Shown: positions 45,438 to 55,640 of the stretch, piece after piece
How the letters are laid out: every line of letters begins with the position of its first letter
How positions within the stretch are numbered: the first letter of the stretch is position 1
Assembly: GCA_027923505.1 (NCBI GenBank)
Contig: BROI01000032.1
Coordinates: 214,142 to 278,141 of the forward strand
Direction: 5' to 3'
Length of the DNA stretch: 64,000 nt
Source of the DNA: Mayamaea pseudoterrestris
Taxonomy: Eukaryota > Bacillariophyta > Bacillariophyceae > Sellaphorales > Sellaphoraceae
Notes under the pieces: generated by a model
What the model saw: the letters and a program-made list of their open reading frames with translations, nothing else
Databases searched by the model: none
What the model was told of the DNA's origin: nothing
Position numbers and translations under genes: made by a program

Positions 45438-47117
45438 TCAACGAACTATAGTCACTCTTCCACTCGAGTTACCCCCAGCAATCGTCAGTTTATCAGCCCT
45501 GGGGTGGAAGCAACAGCGGCTGGCGACAGCCGTCAAGTCATCGCCAACAATGTTTCGCACATTGCCCGATGGATCAAACACTTGAATCTCACGAGGCCGG
45601 CGCATACTTCCCACGCAAAAGATATCCAGCGACGGATGCCATGTCGCCATGAAGGTGCTTAACCAGCGACCAGTCCGATTGTCATGCGGAATCCTTGTGC
45701 TGGGCTTGATTGTTTCGGGTCCTGACAAGTGCAAGTCGGTAAAAATGTCAAGCTTGTCGGACATTGTCGTACTCACAGCGTACTTGCCAGATGGCGAAAA
45801 GTATGCGCTGTTCACTGACTTGCCGGAATGAAAGCTTGTCACGGGCGCAGGTCTCTTTTTGCTGGCAAATTTTCGCACATCCCAGAGAGTCACCTGACAG
45901 TCAAGCCCAGCAGTCAGTAATGAGTATCCATTTGGATGGAGACTGACAGTGTTGATCTTTTTGACACTGAGCTCCTTGTGAAAGGTCAATTTATTCGCTC
46001 GCAAGTCAACGTGAAACACCATGCCGGTCGATGTGGACGCAAAGAAGGCAAGACCATCGTTAACGCGATGATCCAGACATGCATTTTGCGTCCAGTAGTT
46101 GTAGCCCGTATCCAAATCGTAGCCGAGACGACCTTTAAACTCATCCGAATCATCAAAAGTCGCAAAGACTTGCGAAGCGCACTGCTTTTCAAAATCAAAG
46201 AGCCTCACAGTCCCATCGTAGGAGCACGACAAGAGGATCTTAGTGTTGATAAACTGCAAAAAGTTGACAGCCCCGGAATGGTATTTAAACTCAAAACAGC
46301 TATTGTCGTCGTCATTGTCGCTGTCAACCTTCCATATTCCAACGTTTCCCTGCTTGTCACCAGCCGCCACCACAAGCTGATCAGTCGACGGATGCGTCGC
46401 AATGCTATAGATTCGATCGCGCGTCACCTTGGCGACTGACTCCACCTGAATATCTGACAGGTTGCTGCTGGTGGCTACTGAATGACTCAGGTTTGACGAC
46501 GCACGAATCGACATGCCGCGACTGGAAAGGCTCTTGATGAATCGTTCCGCCAGCAATGCTTCTTCTTCATCACCATTGGCATTGGCATTCGCGTCTCGTA
46601 CCGTGATATCAGATCCATCGTTGATACGATTGCCGTAAAAGCTTGGCTTTGGCGTGACATATGTGACACCATTAGTATTGCTTGTAGCAGCGCCGCCCTC
46701 ACCAGAGGTGCTACCGACAACGAAACGACCGGAGCTTTCGTGCTCCACGTACATGCCATCACTTTGAATGCCCTTGATGCGATTCGAGCTTCTGCGGGGC
46801 AACGGCGTGACTGCTGGTTTGCGCCGCTTCTGTGAGGACAGTGTGACTCGTCGGCGACTCGCTTTGAATTCGTCGGCCGCTGCAGCCAATCCACTGTCAA
46901 TCAAGACTTGCTGGTTTCTCTTTCGCTTGGCATTCACCATGTCTTGGTAGCTCGGATAGGAAACTCCTTCAAAGTAGTTGGACTCGGCCACTTGTTCGTC
47001 TTCGTTTTCGCTTTCGTCGTCATTCGATTCCTCAATCAACGATTGAATCGGCGGCTCCGGAGAAGCTGCAGCGGAGGCTGCGCCACCACGAGACGCACGA
47101 GGACTCCGTCGCAACAT
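45438..47117 (-). CDS. WD40-repeat protein, WDR76/Cmr1-like
   Basis: Single exon, 559 residues from the ATG at 47117 (MLRRSPRASR). The frame continues to 47309, but the added 64 residues show no motif, so I chose the ATG next to the basic, Ser-rich start. A region with ANYFEG-like SNYFEGVSYPSYQDMV near residue 50 matches the WDR76/Cmr1 signature. The WD40 propeller starts near residue 235 with RDRIYSIATHPS, then LVVAAGDKQGNVGIW and INTVSLHPNGYSLLTAGLD. The last blade has RCCFHPRADKLTIAGGNSSG. Cmr1/WDR76 binds damaged or replication-stressed chromatin and acts in quality control with CUL4 ligases or chaperonin in other eukaryotes. The spacer to the glycosyltransferase stop is only 78 bp. Confidence 0.85.
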   Translation of the reverse strand: MLRRSPRASRGGAASAAASPEPPIQSLIEESNDDESENEDEQVAESNYFEGVSYPSYQDMVNAKRKRNQQVLIDSGLAAAADEFKASRRRVTLSSQKRRKPAVTPLPRRSSNRIKGIQSDGMYVEHESSGRFVVGSTSGEGGAATSNTNGVTYVTPKPSFYGNRINDGSDITVRDANANANGDEEEALLAERFIKSLSSRGMSIRASSNLSHSVATSSNLSDIQVESVAKVTRDRIYSIATHPSTDQLVVAAGDKQGNVGIWKVDSDNDDDNSCFEFKYHSGAVNFLQFINTKILLSCSYDGTVRLFDFEKQCASQVFATFDDSDEFKGRLGYDLDTGYNYWTQNACLDHRVNDGLAFFASTSTGMVFHVDLRANKLTFHKELSVKKINTVSLHPNGYSLLTAGLDCQVTLWDVRKFASKKRPAPVTSFHSGKSVNSAYFSPSGKYAVSTTMSDKLDIFTDLHLSGPETIKPSTRIPHDNRTGRWLSTFMATWHPSLDIFCVGSMRRPREIQVFDPSGNVRNIVGDDLTAVASRCCFHPRADKLTIAGGNSSGRVTIVR

Positions 47118-47549
47118 TGTGGTAAAAACACTTTGCTTAAATTGTAAGAAAGCAACGAGAGAAAGTTGTGGAGGTCGGCAGTTCGCTCGTTCCATGAGAT
47201 GAACTGACGCGGCATTGGCGCGCCGCCAGTCGCGGTGCGCGCGTTGGGTAACGGAGCGATGTATGTGCGACAGCAAACTATTGCCAGTAAACAGGAGACG
47301 GATGCGCAAGCCAAATACACTAGGGAGTGATTGATTATGGCCTTAAAACAATCATAATGCATTTCTTCATAAAGATCGTGGGGTTTTAATAAATAAGCTA
47401 ACTGATGGGCTGGGCAGTCACCCTGCACTTGCTGGCCAAACTGTTGAACTGGAGGCAGGATGCGAGCAGGAGGCTGATCCGCAAACCAAATACACGAACG
47501 AGGTACCGTTTGTGGCTATAACTCATGCCCCACTGCCTGCACTTAAACG
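47118..47549. other. Spacer: promoter of WDR76-like gene and 3' region of the radical-SAM gene
   Basis: About 430 bp on the minus strand. It contains a diverged short repeat at 47290-47320 and 47465-47495 (shared end CCAAATACAC) and the weak SECIS candidate at 47470-47531. No further gene is seen. Confidence 0.45.
47470..47531 (-). promoter_or_regulatory. Weak SECIS-like candidate 3' of the RlmN gene
   Basis: On the transcript strand, shortly after the stop at 47550, AUGA (47526-47523) is followed by 11 bases, then AAA, and later GGAU (47480-47477). The bases around both ends pair: GGGGC before AUGA with GCCUC after GGAU. This fits the order helix I, AUGA, helix II, AA, GA core. However, the inner helix is poorly paired, and a better hairpin (CACAAACG with CGUUCGUG) would bury the AAA. 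It is a pointer, not a call. Confidence 0.2.
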
Positions 47550-49099
47550 CTATTGGGACATCTGCTGCTTCCGCTTTGTACTCAGCTGGCCACAGGCTGC
47601 CGACTCGTCGTCTCCTCGTGTTGTGCGTACATGTGCACGCAGTCCAGCGTCCATTAGCACCTTTTGAAAGGCCCATACATTGTCAATGGATGGTTTCCGA
47701 TATGTCAAGTGCCCAATGTCATTAAAGGGAATCAGATTCACTATCAGCTTGCAACCCGAGACAGAATCGACAATGACCTTGGCAAACTCAGCTAATTCAT
47801 GCGCTTGATCAAGTCCATCATTCACCTTGTCAATGAGAGTAATCTCGAGCATAGTTGTTCGCAAAGAAGAATGTCGTAGATTGAGTGTATCAATGAGTCC
47901 TTGCCGGAGCTCCGTCATACTATACTTTGTAGTCGGTACTAGTTTCTTTCTCAGTTCATCGTCCGCAGCATGAACGCTCCAAGCCAAAACGCATGGCGCC
48001 TTACCCATGATGCGAAACGAGTCAGGCGATGGAGCTACCGTCGAGATGGTGACTTTGCGCGAAGATAGTTGAAAGCATTCGCGCGTGGTCAAGATTTTCG
48101 TTGCTCGAATGACTGCGTCGGCGTTGTCGGATGGTTCGCCCTATAAGCAACACAGCGATAGTTAGTGAGCTCCCACACTCTGGCGCCCTATAGTGCATGC
48201 CTATTGCCACTCACCATGCCCATGAAAACAATGTTGGTTATGTCGGGCAGACCCTGGATTCTACTGATTTTGCGACCAAAGAACATTTGAGCTAGAATCT
48301 CATCCGAGCTTAGCGATCGCAATATTCCCATGCGACCAGTTGCGCAGAATGTTCAGCCTGTAATAAATCAGGAGACAATCGTCAGAAGAGATGTAAGCGC
48401 AAGGACAAGTTGCTTTGAATCAAAGATTGCGCCTTCCATTAATGACTCGACAGAATATTACAAAGATGTCAATTACGTATACACCGGTCAGCTCGCATAC
48501 GCACCTTGCCGGCACCCAACCTGCGAGCTGATGCAAAGTGTCGATCGGCCATCGACTGGAATTATGACAGTTTCGACTTCCAAACCATCCTGCAGGCGAA
48601 GTAACATTTTGGTCGTTGAATCGGAGCTCGTTGATAAATGAGACAGACTTGCGATGCCATCCTCCAATCGCTTCACACCGCCATACGAGTCTGCCAGAAA
48701 TTGTAATGCATCCTGGCCGAGCGTCTGTGCTCTTCGACCGGAAGGCAATAGCTTGACTATTTCGTCCTTTTCGTCTTGACTCAAGCTAGGAACGGTATCT
48801 GAACTGAATAAGATTTGCGGGTCAACTCCAATTTTGTAGCAATCCCAAACAATCTTGGCTCTCCCATTGCCTCCTATATATTCGGACATATCGGAAACAG
48901 ACATGGAAATAGCTCCGAACCCCTTCCTATGAGCTTGATTGACGCCATCATCCGCCTCGTCCAGTCGAAGTGCCGTTGGCAGTGTCGTTGAATGCAGCGC
49001 AGACGATCTTGCCACACGAGAATGATGATGAAATCCAGTCCAGGATTCTACTGGTACTATGGATAATAAAAGCAAGATGCTGGCTATTCTCATGCTCAT
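47550..49099 (-). CDS. RlmN/Cfr-type radical-SAM RNA methyltransferase with in-frame TGA at a cluster cysteine
   Basis: Methylates adenosine C2 or C8 in rRNA or tRNA using a 4Fe-4S cluster and SAM. Exons in transcript order are 49099-48505, 48357-48215 and 48140-47550, all GT-AG and in frame: 442 residues if the TGA at 48353-48355 is read as residue 200. The N-terminal signal peptide ([16 protein letters not shown], then WTGF) suggests plastid import. The cluster region reads [24 protein letters not shown]. Homologues have CxxxCxxC, so here it is CxxxUxxC. Cys189 and Cys429 (in AACGQL) match the two catalytic cysteines of RlmN, and MGMGEP is intact across the second splice. Everything but the TGA is a complete, conserved enzyme, which argues for selenocysteine over a nonsense mutation, though the latter is not excluded. 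Confidence 0.85.
48353..48355 (-). other. Putative selenocysteine codon in the radical-SAM motif
   Basis: The TGA follows a Gly codon split by the first intron (G at 48505, GC at 48357-48356) and precedes ACA TTC TGC (T F C). In RlmN and Cfr proteins this position is the second cysteine of CxxxCxxC. No alternative acceptor nearby would restore a cysteine there. Confidence 0.65.
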
Positions 49100-49398
49100 T
49101 AAAAGTGGTCAGGTGGGTGGCGAAGAACAACTACTGAAAAAGTACTACGATGTGATGTTTTGACGGTCAACCAACGAGTGGCTGTACGACGTATGAGTAA
49201 CGGTGCGATCTTAACTGTGGCAGGCGCACGCTTTCCTACACGGGAGTCAACCGAACGAGAAGCACTTCTCCGTCGATTAAATTAGCCACTCTCCAAAGCA
49301 AAGTAAATCACTGATGCTTAAGTGCCTCGGCTCCACCAGTCACCTCCACTCGCCTCTTTGACCTTCTTAACATATAATCGCTCTCACTATCATCCACC

Positions 49399-50012
49399 AT
49401 GACATCTGATAACGACGACAATGACTCCAAAGCCGACGATGACGAGGAAACCAAGGCGCGCAAGCGCAAGGAACGCTTGGAGCAAAACCGCATTTCGGCC
49501 CGAGAGTCTCGCAAGCGCAAAAAGACCATGATTGAGGAGCTTCAGCGAACCGTCATTACATTGTCGCGTGAGAATAAGGATTTGAATGAGCGCAATGAGA
49601 GTTTGAGACGTCAATTGATGGAACTTGGTGCCAAGGTGAATATGAATGAGACATGTGTTTGAAACTGTGTCTCGTCGTCGTCATCACGTTGCGTCACATG
49701 GCGAGGCTTTCGTGACGAGGCACATTGCGTCACGAGGGTGCGCTAGTGTCGACGTCATGTTGGATTCAAACGTCTCTCACCTCTTACTTGTTCTTGCTCT
49801 TTGCAATGATGCTCGTATAGTACCCAAATATCGTTCCGCTCCAGGCCATTGTCGGACAGGGAACTGCGCCGCAGCAGCAGCAGGAAGGAGGAGGTTTGCC
49901 TTCTATGGCGGGCGCTGGCTTGCCGGTCGGCTTCAACCCGCTCTCATGGGGAGCGCCTTCCAATAACAACAATCAAGCGGATGTCGGGGCAGGAGATTCG
50001 ACCAATGTTTAA
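49399..50012 (+). CDS. Small bZIP transcription factor
   Basis: Exons are 49399-49635 and 49821-50012, phase 0, giving 142 residues. The basic region has the bZIP signature NRISARESRKRKK (N-x7-R). It is followed by a leucine zipper running MIEELQRTVITLSRENKDL to LRRQLMELGAK. The splice adds a tail starting YPNIVPLQAI, rich in Gln, Gly and Asn, and ending DSTNV. Such a short bZIP without a long activation domain probably works as a dimer partner. Diatoms have many bZIPs; one group binds TGACGT elements, and the intron here carries four such half-sites, which hints at self-control. Confidence 0.88.
49692..49757. promoter_or_regulatory. Cluster of CRE half-sites in the bZIP intron
   Basis: Within the 185-bp intron, TGACG or its complement CGTCA occurs at 49692-49696, 49713-49717 and 49728-49732, and ACGTCA at 49752-49757. 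Four sites in 66 bp is dense. TGACG is a standard bZIP half-site. A role in autoregulation is inferred. Confidence 0.4.
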
Positions 50013-50430
50013 TGTCTCGAGTGGCTGAATCATGCATTCAAGTTAATGGGTCATGCAGCAATCGTTGGAATTCCGTTTGGACGCAAGCGCTTGAGCTGGT
50101 GACCTTTCGTTTTAAATTTCTCGAGATTCTCTATATAATTCTTTGTCATATTATTAGTTTATAGGCTATTATCTAACGGATTCTTGTAGAGTAGACTATC
50201 GAATAACTAAATGAGCAGTACAACATCAAATGCCTCTTGGTCCCTCAATTAGTAGACTGCAATGATGTTGGCTAATTGGTCTCTGCCAGCAGCAGCCTTT
50301 ATTTTTCAAAGCTCATACATAGTTACATGTTTACAATCAAATCATACAAGAATGGCTAACATCATTATAGAGGCTGCCCCACAAGATGGTAATATACCGT
50401 CTGAATGATCAATGATACCCTGGTTATCAC
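50013..50430. other. Convergent spacer
   Basis: About 418 AT-rich bases between the bZIP gene and the kinesin gene, which both end here. No gene, repeat or RNA is recognised. Confidence 0.45.
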
Positions 50431-52511
50431 TCACGAAGAACCGTGACCATTCCTCACACTAGCAAGCTCAGCTTTTAAGGCAAGATTCTCAGTCTCCAGC
50501 GCAGTTTGTCGTTGCTCCACTTGCTCCAATACCTTATATACTTCGTGAAGCAAATTGTCCTTCTCGGCAAGCTGTTGCTGCAGAAACGAGGAATCCGCCT
50601 TGCTCAAATTGGCCGTGGCCGCTTGCTGCTCCAACTGGTACCGTAAATTTCGAACCTCGTCGTCTTCGTCAGTGCTCTTTGTACGGTGCACCTCACGCTT
50701 CTTCTTGAGCACAGAGCCAAGGAGCCCCTGAACGCGACGGAGCTCATTGTGCAAGTCGGCATCGGGACGAAACGCGCCATTGACCGTTTCGATCGCTGCT
50801 GACTGCGTCTGTCGTTGCGGACTGCTAATCGTCGTATTCTCCAAAAGCGCCATGAGACCAGCGTCATCTTCCTTGTCCCACTCTAAATCAGCGTCCGACC
50901 CATCCATCAAATCTTCAGGCCGCTGATACATTGACTTGGCGGCGGCACCAGGGTTGCTCCGGAGAATCAGACGCTCCATGGTTTTGATTGACTGCACCAG
51001 CTCCTTGATTTCATCTTCGTCCACGTCGGAAAGACTTGTCACCGATGCCGTCGAAGTGGCCTGCTGCGACGACGACGACGATTTGACGGCCGATTGTTGC
51101 TCTCGCGCCTCCTGCAGCTGTCGCTTTAGTTCCTCAATCTCCTCCTTGTACGATTGTAAGAGCGTCTTTTCGTCTAAAGACTCTTGAATGGTAGCCTTTT
51201 GCGGAATCTTCTTCGCTCGAGTTGCAAATTTGAAGGTATTGTGACTCTCCTCAATGTGACTAACGAGAGGCGACACGCAGCATATCAAGGCGATTCGAGC
51301 ATTGCCCGAAAGACTGGGCTGCAGCAAACGAGTAAGCTTGCTGTCTCGATAAGGAATGTGAGGTCTCCTGCCATTGCCATTACTTTCTTCAATTTCACTC
51401 AATTGGTAGACAATCTTTCCGAGCGTCATGAGCGACTGATTGATGAAATGGCCTTCCTGTTGTCGTTCCGTCGAACCCGTCAGCTTGACAGACTCAGAAC
51501 CAGCCAAGTCGACCAAAGACAGCGACGATATTCGGACACCCTTATCCTTGTCATTGGCATGCTTACTTTCAATCCAAATGCGAACAAGTGTATGCGATCG
51601 ACTGGAATGTTGATTGAGATTTGTGGCACCCGTTTGTCGTCGGGCCTCTCCCTGCGCCAGCACCTGAAAGACTTCCGAAGGGGACGTCACAATCCGTTCC
51701 TCCAAACCCTTGATGATGAGCTCTCCGTTCGCCTCAAATAGTCGAATCGGGGTTGCAGTCGCTGCCAACAAGTCTCGAATGTGCTGAAAGAAAAAGGAAC
51801 ATTTATGAGTCCATGTCGGCATTCACGGTGGTCTCGCCTTGGCGCAATAGATTCATCACCACATTCCCTTCATACACTTACTTCCTTATACACTTCCAAA
51901 TACGACACTCGCAGCATATACTCTCGTGGATCCACTTGCGCCTGCAAATAGTTGAAACATTCCGTCACACAGAGCGGAATCATGCCAGGATTGGACGGCG
52001 TGCCCGTCATGGTGAACGTTTTGCCCGTCGACGTTTGCCCATAGGCCAAGACGGACGTGTGGTAGCCATCCATGGCGGCGTGGACAAGTGTTCGAATGCT
52101 GGTTTCGTATACTTGCTTGTTCGACACGCTCGGACTGTAGACGCGATCCAACGTATACGAGTGTGTGCGGCCCAATATAATGTCCGTCTTGGGGCTTTGC
52201 ACCATGGTGTCGTCGGACACCAAATCCCAGGCGTAAATCATGGGGTCCTGTCGGGATTCTGGCTTTTTAATCGGCGTCGAAAGCTTTTTGAATGGTCGAG
52301 GAATGTGTGCCTTCCTCATGCTGGCTGGTACGGCTAGTAGCGATGTTCGACCACTTCGAATCGGTGCCGGAATGGAGTTTTCGGGGGGCTGGTCTTTGAA
52401 GAAGCCGCTCGATGATTCATCCGCGACTGTCAGAGGTCGCAGTCGCACGCAAACCTCAATGTGACTGGAGGGTGTTGCCGTCGAATGGTTGTTATTTGCG
52501 TCATTCCGCAT
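50431..52511 (-). CDS. Kinesin motor protein, kinesin-7/CENP-E-like
   Basis: Exons are 52511-51882 and 51783-50431, phase 0, giving 660 residues. I chose the ATG at 52511 (MRNDANNNHS) because it directly precedes the first motor strand IEVCVRLRPL. The motor fills about residues 17-400 and has an insertion of roughly 50 residues after VRLRPL. The P-loop is GQTSTGKT (about residue 158), switch I is NQHSSRSH, and switch II is VDLAGSE. The microtubule-binding YRDSKLTRLLQPSL follows. After the motor come KKIPQKATIQE (neck) and a coiled coil with KEEIEELKRQL, then a second coil at the C-terminus. The N-terminal motor and neck resemble kinesin-7. The tail is short for CENP-E, so class assignment is tentative but motor function is clear. 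Confidence 0.92.
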
Positions 52512-53068
52512 GGTGAAGTGATATCTTGTTGGGTCAACGGCGAAAAAGATCGGTACACTAGAGATGCGACTGTATGCGAGCTTCAAGGTAATTTGTTGAG
52601 AGTTAAAATTACTATCAAGCGAAGCGAGTTTTGCTTATTGCTGCGTGACTTCGATGAGCAAGCAGCAAGGAGAGGTGAAGAGAATGCCCTGGCTGATGAA
52701 CCTTTTGTATGTCGCCTAGAGAGAAATCAAGTCTTTCAATTTTGATAATCTGAGAGACAAGAGGTTCAGTCAGCGTGTCTAAAATGTTTCGGTGATACAA
52801 TCACTTGGAAATTGGCCGAGGCAATGGCGAACGAGTCCATCGTGCCGATGATGCGATGATGAATGCCACTCCGCCTCGCTCAAAGATCGTTCCGGTACTC
52901 GCTGCGACACCAACACATCGCACATTATTTCGCGCTCCGCAATGGCAGTTTAGGAGCCGTCATTATTTGACCTTCGATAAGGTGATACTCGTCTAAATAT
53001 TTCCAATTCATAGCATAGACTTGCAGAACAAGCCTTAAAGAGGAAGACTTTGATATTTGAGATCTGAT
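52512..53068. other. Divergent promoter region of kinesin and COG4 genes
   Basis: About 557 bp with no recognised gene. Small open frames on both strands lack domains. It probably holds both promoters and 5' UTRs. Confidence 0.4.
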
Positions 53069-55576
53069 ATGGATCATTCTAGACCGTTTTTGGATGACGA
53101 CGCGGCGGCAAATCAACATGAGCAACAGCTACAAATGCAGGAATTCAATAATGTTGTTGAAAATATTCTCATGAATTGCGAAGAACTGAGACGATCCTTA
53201 AATGACTCTCCATTAACGGAAGATGTTATGCAATGGAGGGATGGCTTGGAGCATTTAATGTCACTCGTTGATCCGCTCGATCGATGGACGCGCGACGCTG
53301 TCAATTCACAGCTCGAAGCCGACTTGTTTCGTCACTGTCACGACAAGATTCGGCACGTTGCAAGTCAAGCAATGCAGGCTGCTGTCAAACTAAAGGAATC
53401 TGACCCGGAGGATCCGTATCTTGCGGCGCCAATTCATGTGATTCGAACGGATGGACAAACTGCCATTGCTCGCATTACGGAACTGAATATAGTACTTCAA
53501 TCATCACAACATACGTCACCTGGAAGGTCCAACAATAATACGGAAAACAATGTACAAGAGTCTCAACATGAGACGCTAAGCTGCTACGTTGCCTATCAGC
53601 GACAAGTCTTAAGGCAGCGCGCCAAACCTGCCATTGCTCGACTTGTGCAGGCTCGAAGGGACGGTATCTTTCAAAAGCACGACAATCCGCAAACCCATGA
53701 ATCAGGTGGAAATATTGACGAAGATGAACACGAGGATGACGACGAAGGATGTAAGCGCGCAAGACAGCAGTATCATGCTCCAGTCATTGCAGATATTCTC
53801 GGCCAGGCTGCCGCACTCATTCACCCCTTTATACTTTGGCTTGCCCACTTGCCTCCCATTGATGCTGAACGCAACCAAGTGCAGCACCTTGTCGCCAAGC
53901 TTTGGACTGACTCGATTCAAACTGTCAATGCGCAGGCGCAGGAGCTTGTGCAAACGATTGCCAATTGGTTTTGGGAGGATTGTCCCATGGATGATTGGAT
54001 GGCAGCGCAAACGACGAATGATGCAGCATTGAGCCAGTCGCAACTCTCGCTGCTGGATGGACTGGTGGAGGAAATGGCGTTTGCTTGTCAAGTACAGGCT
54101 CGATATAAAGCCATGTTTGTTGCAAATGGTTCGCTGCCGTTTACACTTGAGGTTACAACAGTCCAAGACGAGCTGCTGCCCGAATTTACATGGAAATATG
54201 CTTCTTTGGAACGCTACTTGGCGTTGCAGCAATGGCAGTCGGCCGTTGCCTTGGCCGTTCCAGTGCCAATCGTCATGGGCACCAATATTCACGTACCTTC
54301 CGTCGTGGAGGATGCGCAGTACTTGTCGACGCGAGCGCTGGAACGAGCTGCTCTCACTGAATCAACGCAAGCCATAGGGACCGTGGCGCATGCAATTAGT
54401 CATGATGTTTGGTCGACGGACGATGATGGAGGTGTCTTGGCGGCGCTGCGAGAGGAACGAGGATGCTGGATGGAAGTGAATAGTGCGGTGGCGGATCATG
54501 CATCGCCGCAACAAGGTGATGGAGTAGCAAGTCCACCGCAAAGTGGTTTCGAAAGCGGATTTGTGTCGGCCTTGATGGATGCGTTAGACGAAGATGAGCC
54601 TGCATTACCTCAACAGAACAATACTACGAGAGCGACGAGTAGTGGGGCGGCGCCATCCTCGGGCAACTTTTTGTTGAGTTTTGTTGGATCGAGTGAGCAG
54701 ACGCAACAGTCGCAAATGGACGCTGACTTTTGCGTGCTGAATGGGTTCCACGCTGCCTGCGGTGCGTGCCGGGCTCTCGTCAATTTTCTGGATACCTTGC
54801 TCGCTTCAGTACATGATGGTAGCGCCACTGCAAACGATGCCGACGGCAAGACAATGGCAATGATCCGACTGGCACGAGAGGAGTTGTTTCAGTACGAGGC
54901 GTCGTATCAAAATATATTAGATGAACGTGTACGCGCGAGCCTTGTTCATTGGTGTGGTACTTTTGACGACCAAGGAGCTAATTGGGATGGCAAACTTCTT
55001 CCTCGGCTACGAGTCTTTTTTGAGGTCGAAGATTACGTGTTGAACGAAGACTCTTTTGAGCAGGCGGAAAAGGACGAGCGATTGAATACCGATTTGCTGG
55101 CTATATTAGAGGAGTCAAAGTATCTCCACCAGTTGTCTGATAAGTGCGACGCTGAAATTCTGATCCTCCTCAGCAAGTCAGCAGTTACAGCTTTCGTCGA
55201 GCTAATTTTAGATGTGCTCTGGAAGAACGAAAAGCATTTTACAGACTTGGGCGCGTTGCTATTTTCCAAAGAAGTAAGAATGATTCAAACGTTCTGCAGC
55301 AAAGTTATGACACCTTCATCGTCGGACGCTATGGCGCCGAATCTTCTGGCTCACTGGGAGAGGCTCTTCCAGGTCACTTGCATTTTGCAGCTGGAGAGAC
55401 CAGCCGACTGGCTGTCGTACACAAGCACGTTAACGCCGGACGAAGTGGATGCAACCTTGCGACTGCGAAAAGATTTTTCGCAGGATGCAGTACAAGCAGT
55501 CGTCGCCCAGCTCCGCAAAACGTCTACAAACACAATCGCTCCTGTGCCCAAAAGCCCAGATACACAATGTCTGTAA
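53069..55576 (+). CDS. COG4: Conserved oligomeric Golgi complex subunit 4 (COG4)
   Basis: Single exon, 835 residues from the ATG at 53069 (MDHSRPFLDD). COG4 is part of the tethering complex that steers retrograde vesicles within the Golgi. The N-terminal 150 residues are helical. The central part has EDAQYLSTRALERAALT, and DFCVLNGFHAACGACRALVNFL is near residue 560. The last 140 residues match the COG4 C-terminal domain best: LFSKEVRMIQTFCSKVM, WERLFQVTCILQLERPADWL, and TLTPDEVDATLRLRKDF. A Ser/Gln/Ala-rich insertion lies at about residues 470-550. The gene is convergent, 64 bp from the kinase-like gene. Confidence 0.8.
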   Translation: MDHSRPFLDDDAAANQHEQQLQMQEFNNVVENILMNCEELRRSLNDSPLTEDVMQWRDGLEHLMSLVDPLDRWTRDAVNSQLEADLFRHCHDKIRHVASQAMQAAVKLKESDPEDPYLAAPIHVIRTDGQTAIARITELNIVLQSSQHTSPGRSNNNTENNVQESQHETLSCYVAYQRQVLRQRAKPAIARLVQARRDGIFQKHDNPQTHESGGNIDEDEHEDDDEGCKRARQQYHAPVIADILGQAAALIHPFILWLAHLPPIDAERNQVQHLVAKLWTDSIQTVNAQAQELVQTIANWFWEDCPMDDWMAAQTTNDAALSQSQLSLLDGLVEEMAFACQVQARYKAMFVANGSLPFTLEVTTVQDELLPEFTWKYASLERYLALQQWQSAVALAVPVPIVMGTNIHVPSVVEDAQYLSTRALERAALTESTQAIGTVAHAISHDVWSTDDDGGVLAALREERGCWMEVNSAVADHASPQQGDGVASPPQSGFESGFVSALMDALDEDEPALPQQNNTTRATSSGAAPSSGNFLLSFVGSSEQTQQSQMDADFCVLNGFHAACGACRALVNFLDTLLASVHDGSATANDADGKTMAMIRLAREELFQYEASYQNILDERVRASLVHWCGTFDDQGANWDGKLLPRLRVFFEVEDYVLNEDSFEQAEKDERLNTDLLAILEESKYLHQLSDKCDAEILILLSKSAVTAFVELILDVLWKNEKHFTDLGALLFSKEVRMIQTFCSKVMTPSSSDAMAPNLLAHWERLFQVTCILQLERPADWLSYTSTLTPDEVDATLRLRKDFSQDAVQAVVAQLRKTSTNTIAPVPKSPDTQCL

Positions 55577-55640
55577 GATTTATGTAAAGCTGTAGTTTGT
55601 CTATGATTAGCAATTACGGTAACCTTGCATAACTATGTCT

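Noticed and set aside
48353-48355. Simple nonsense mutation in the radical-SAM gene
   Set aside because: The rest of the gene, including splice sites and 240 residues after the TGA, is fully conserved, and TGA replaces precisely a Cys. Not excluded, but less likely.
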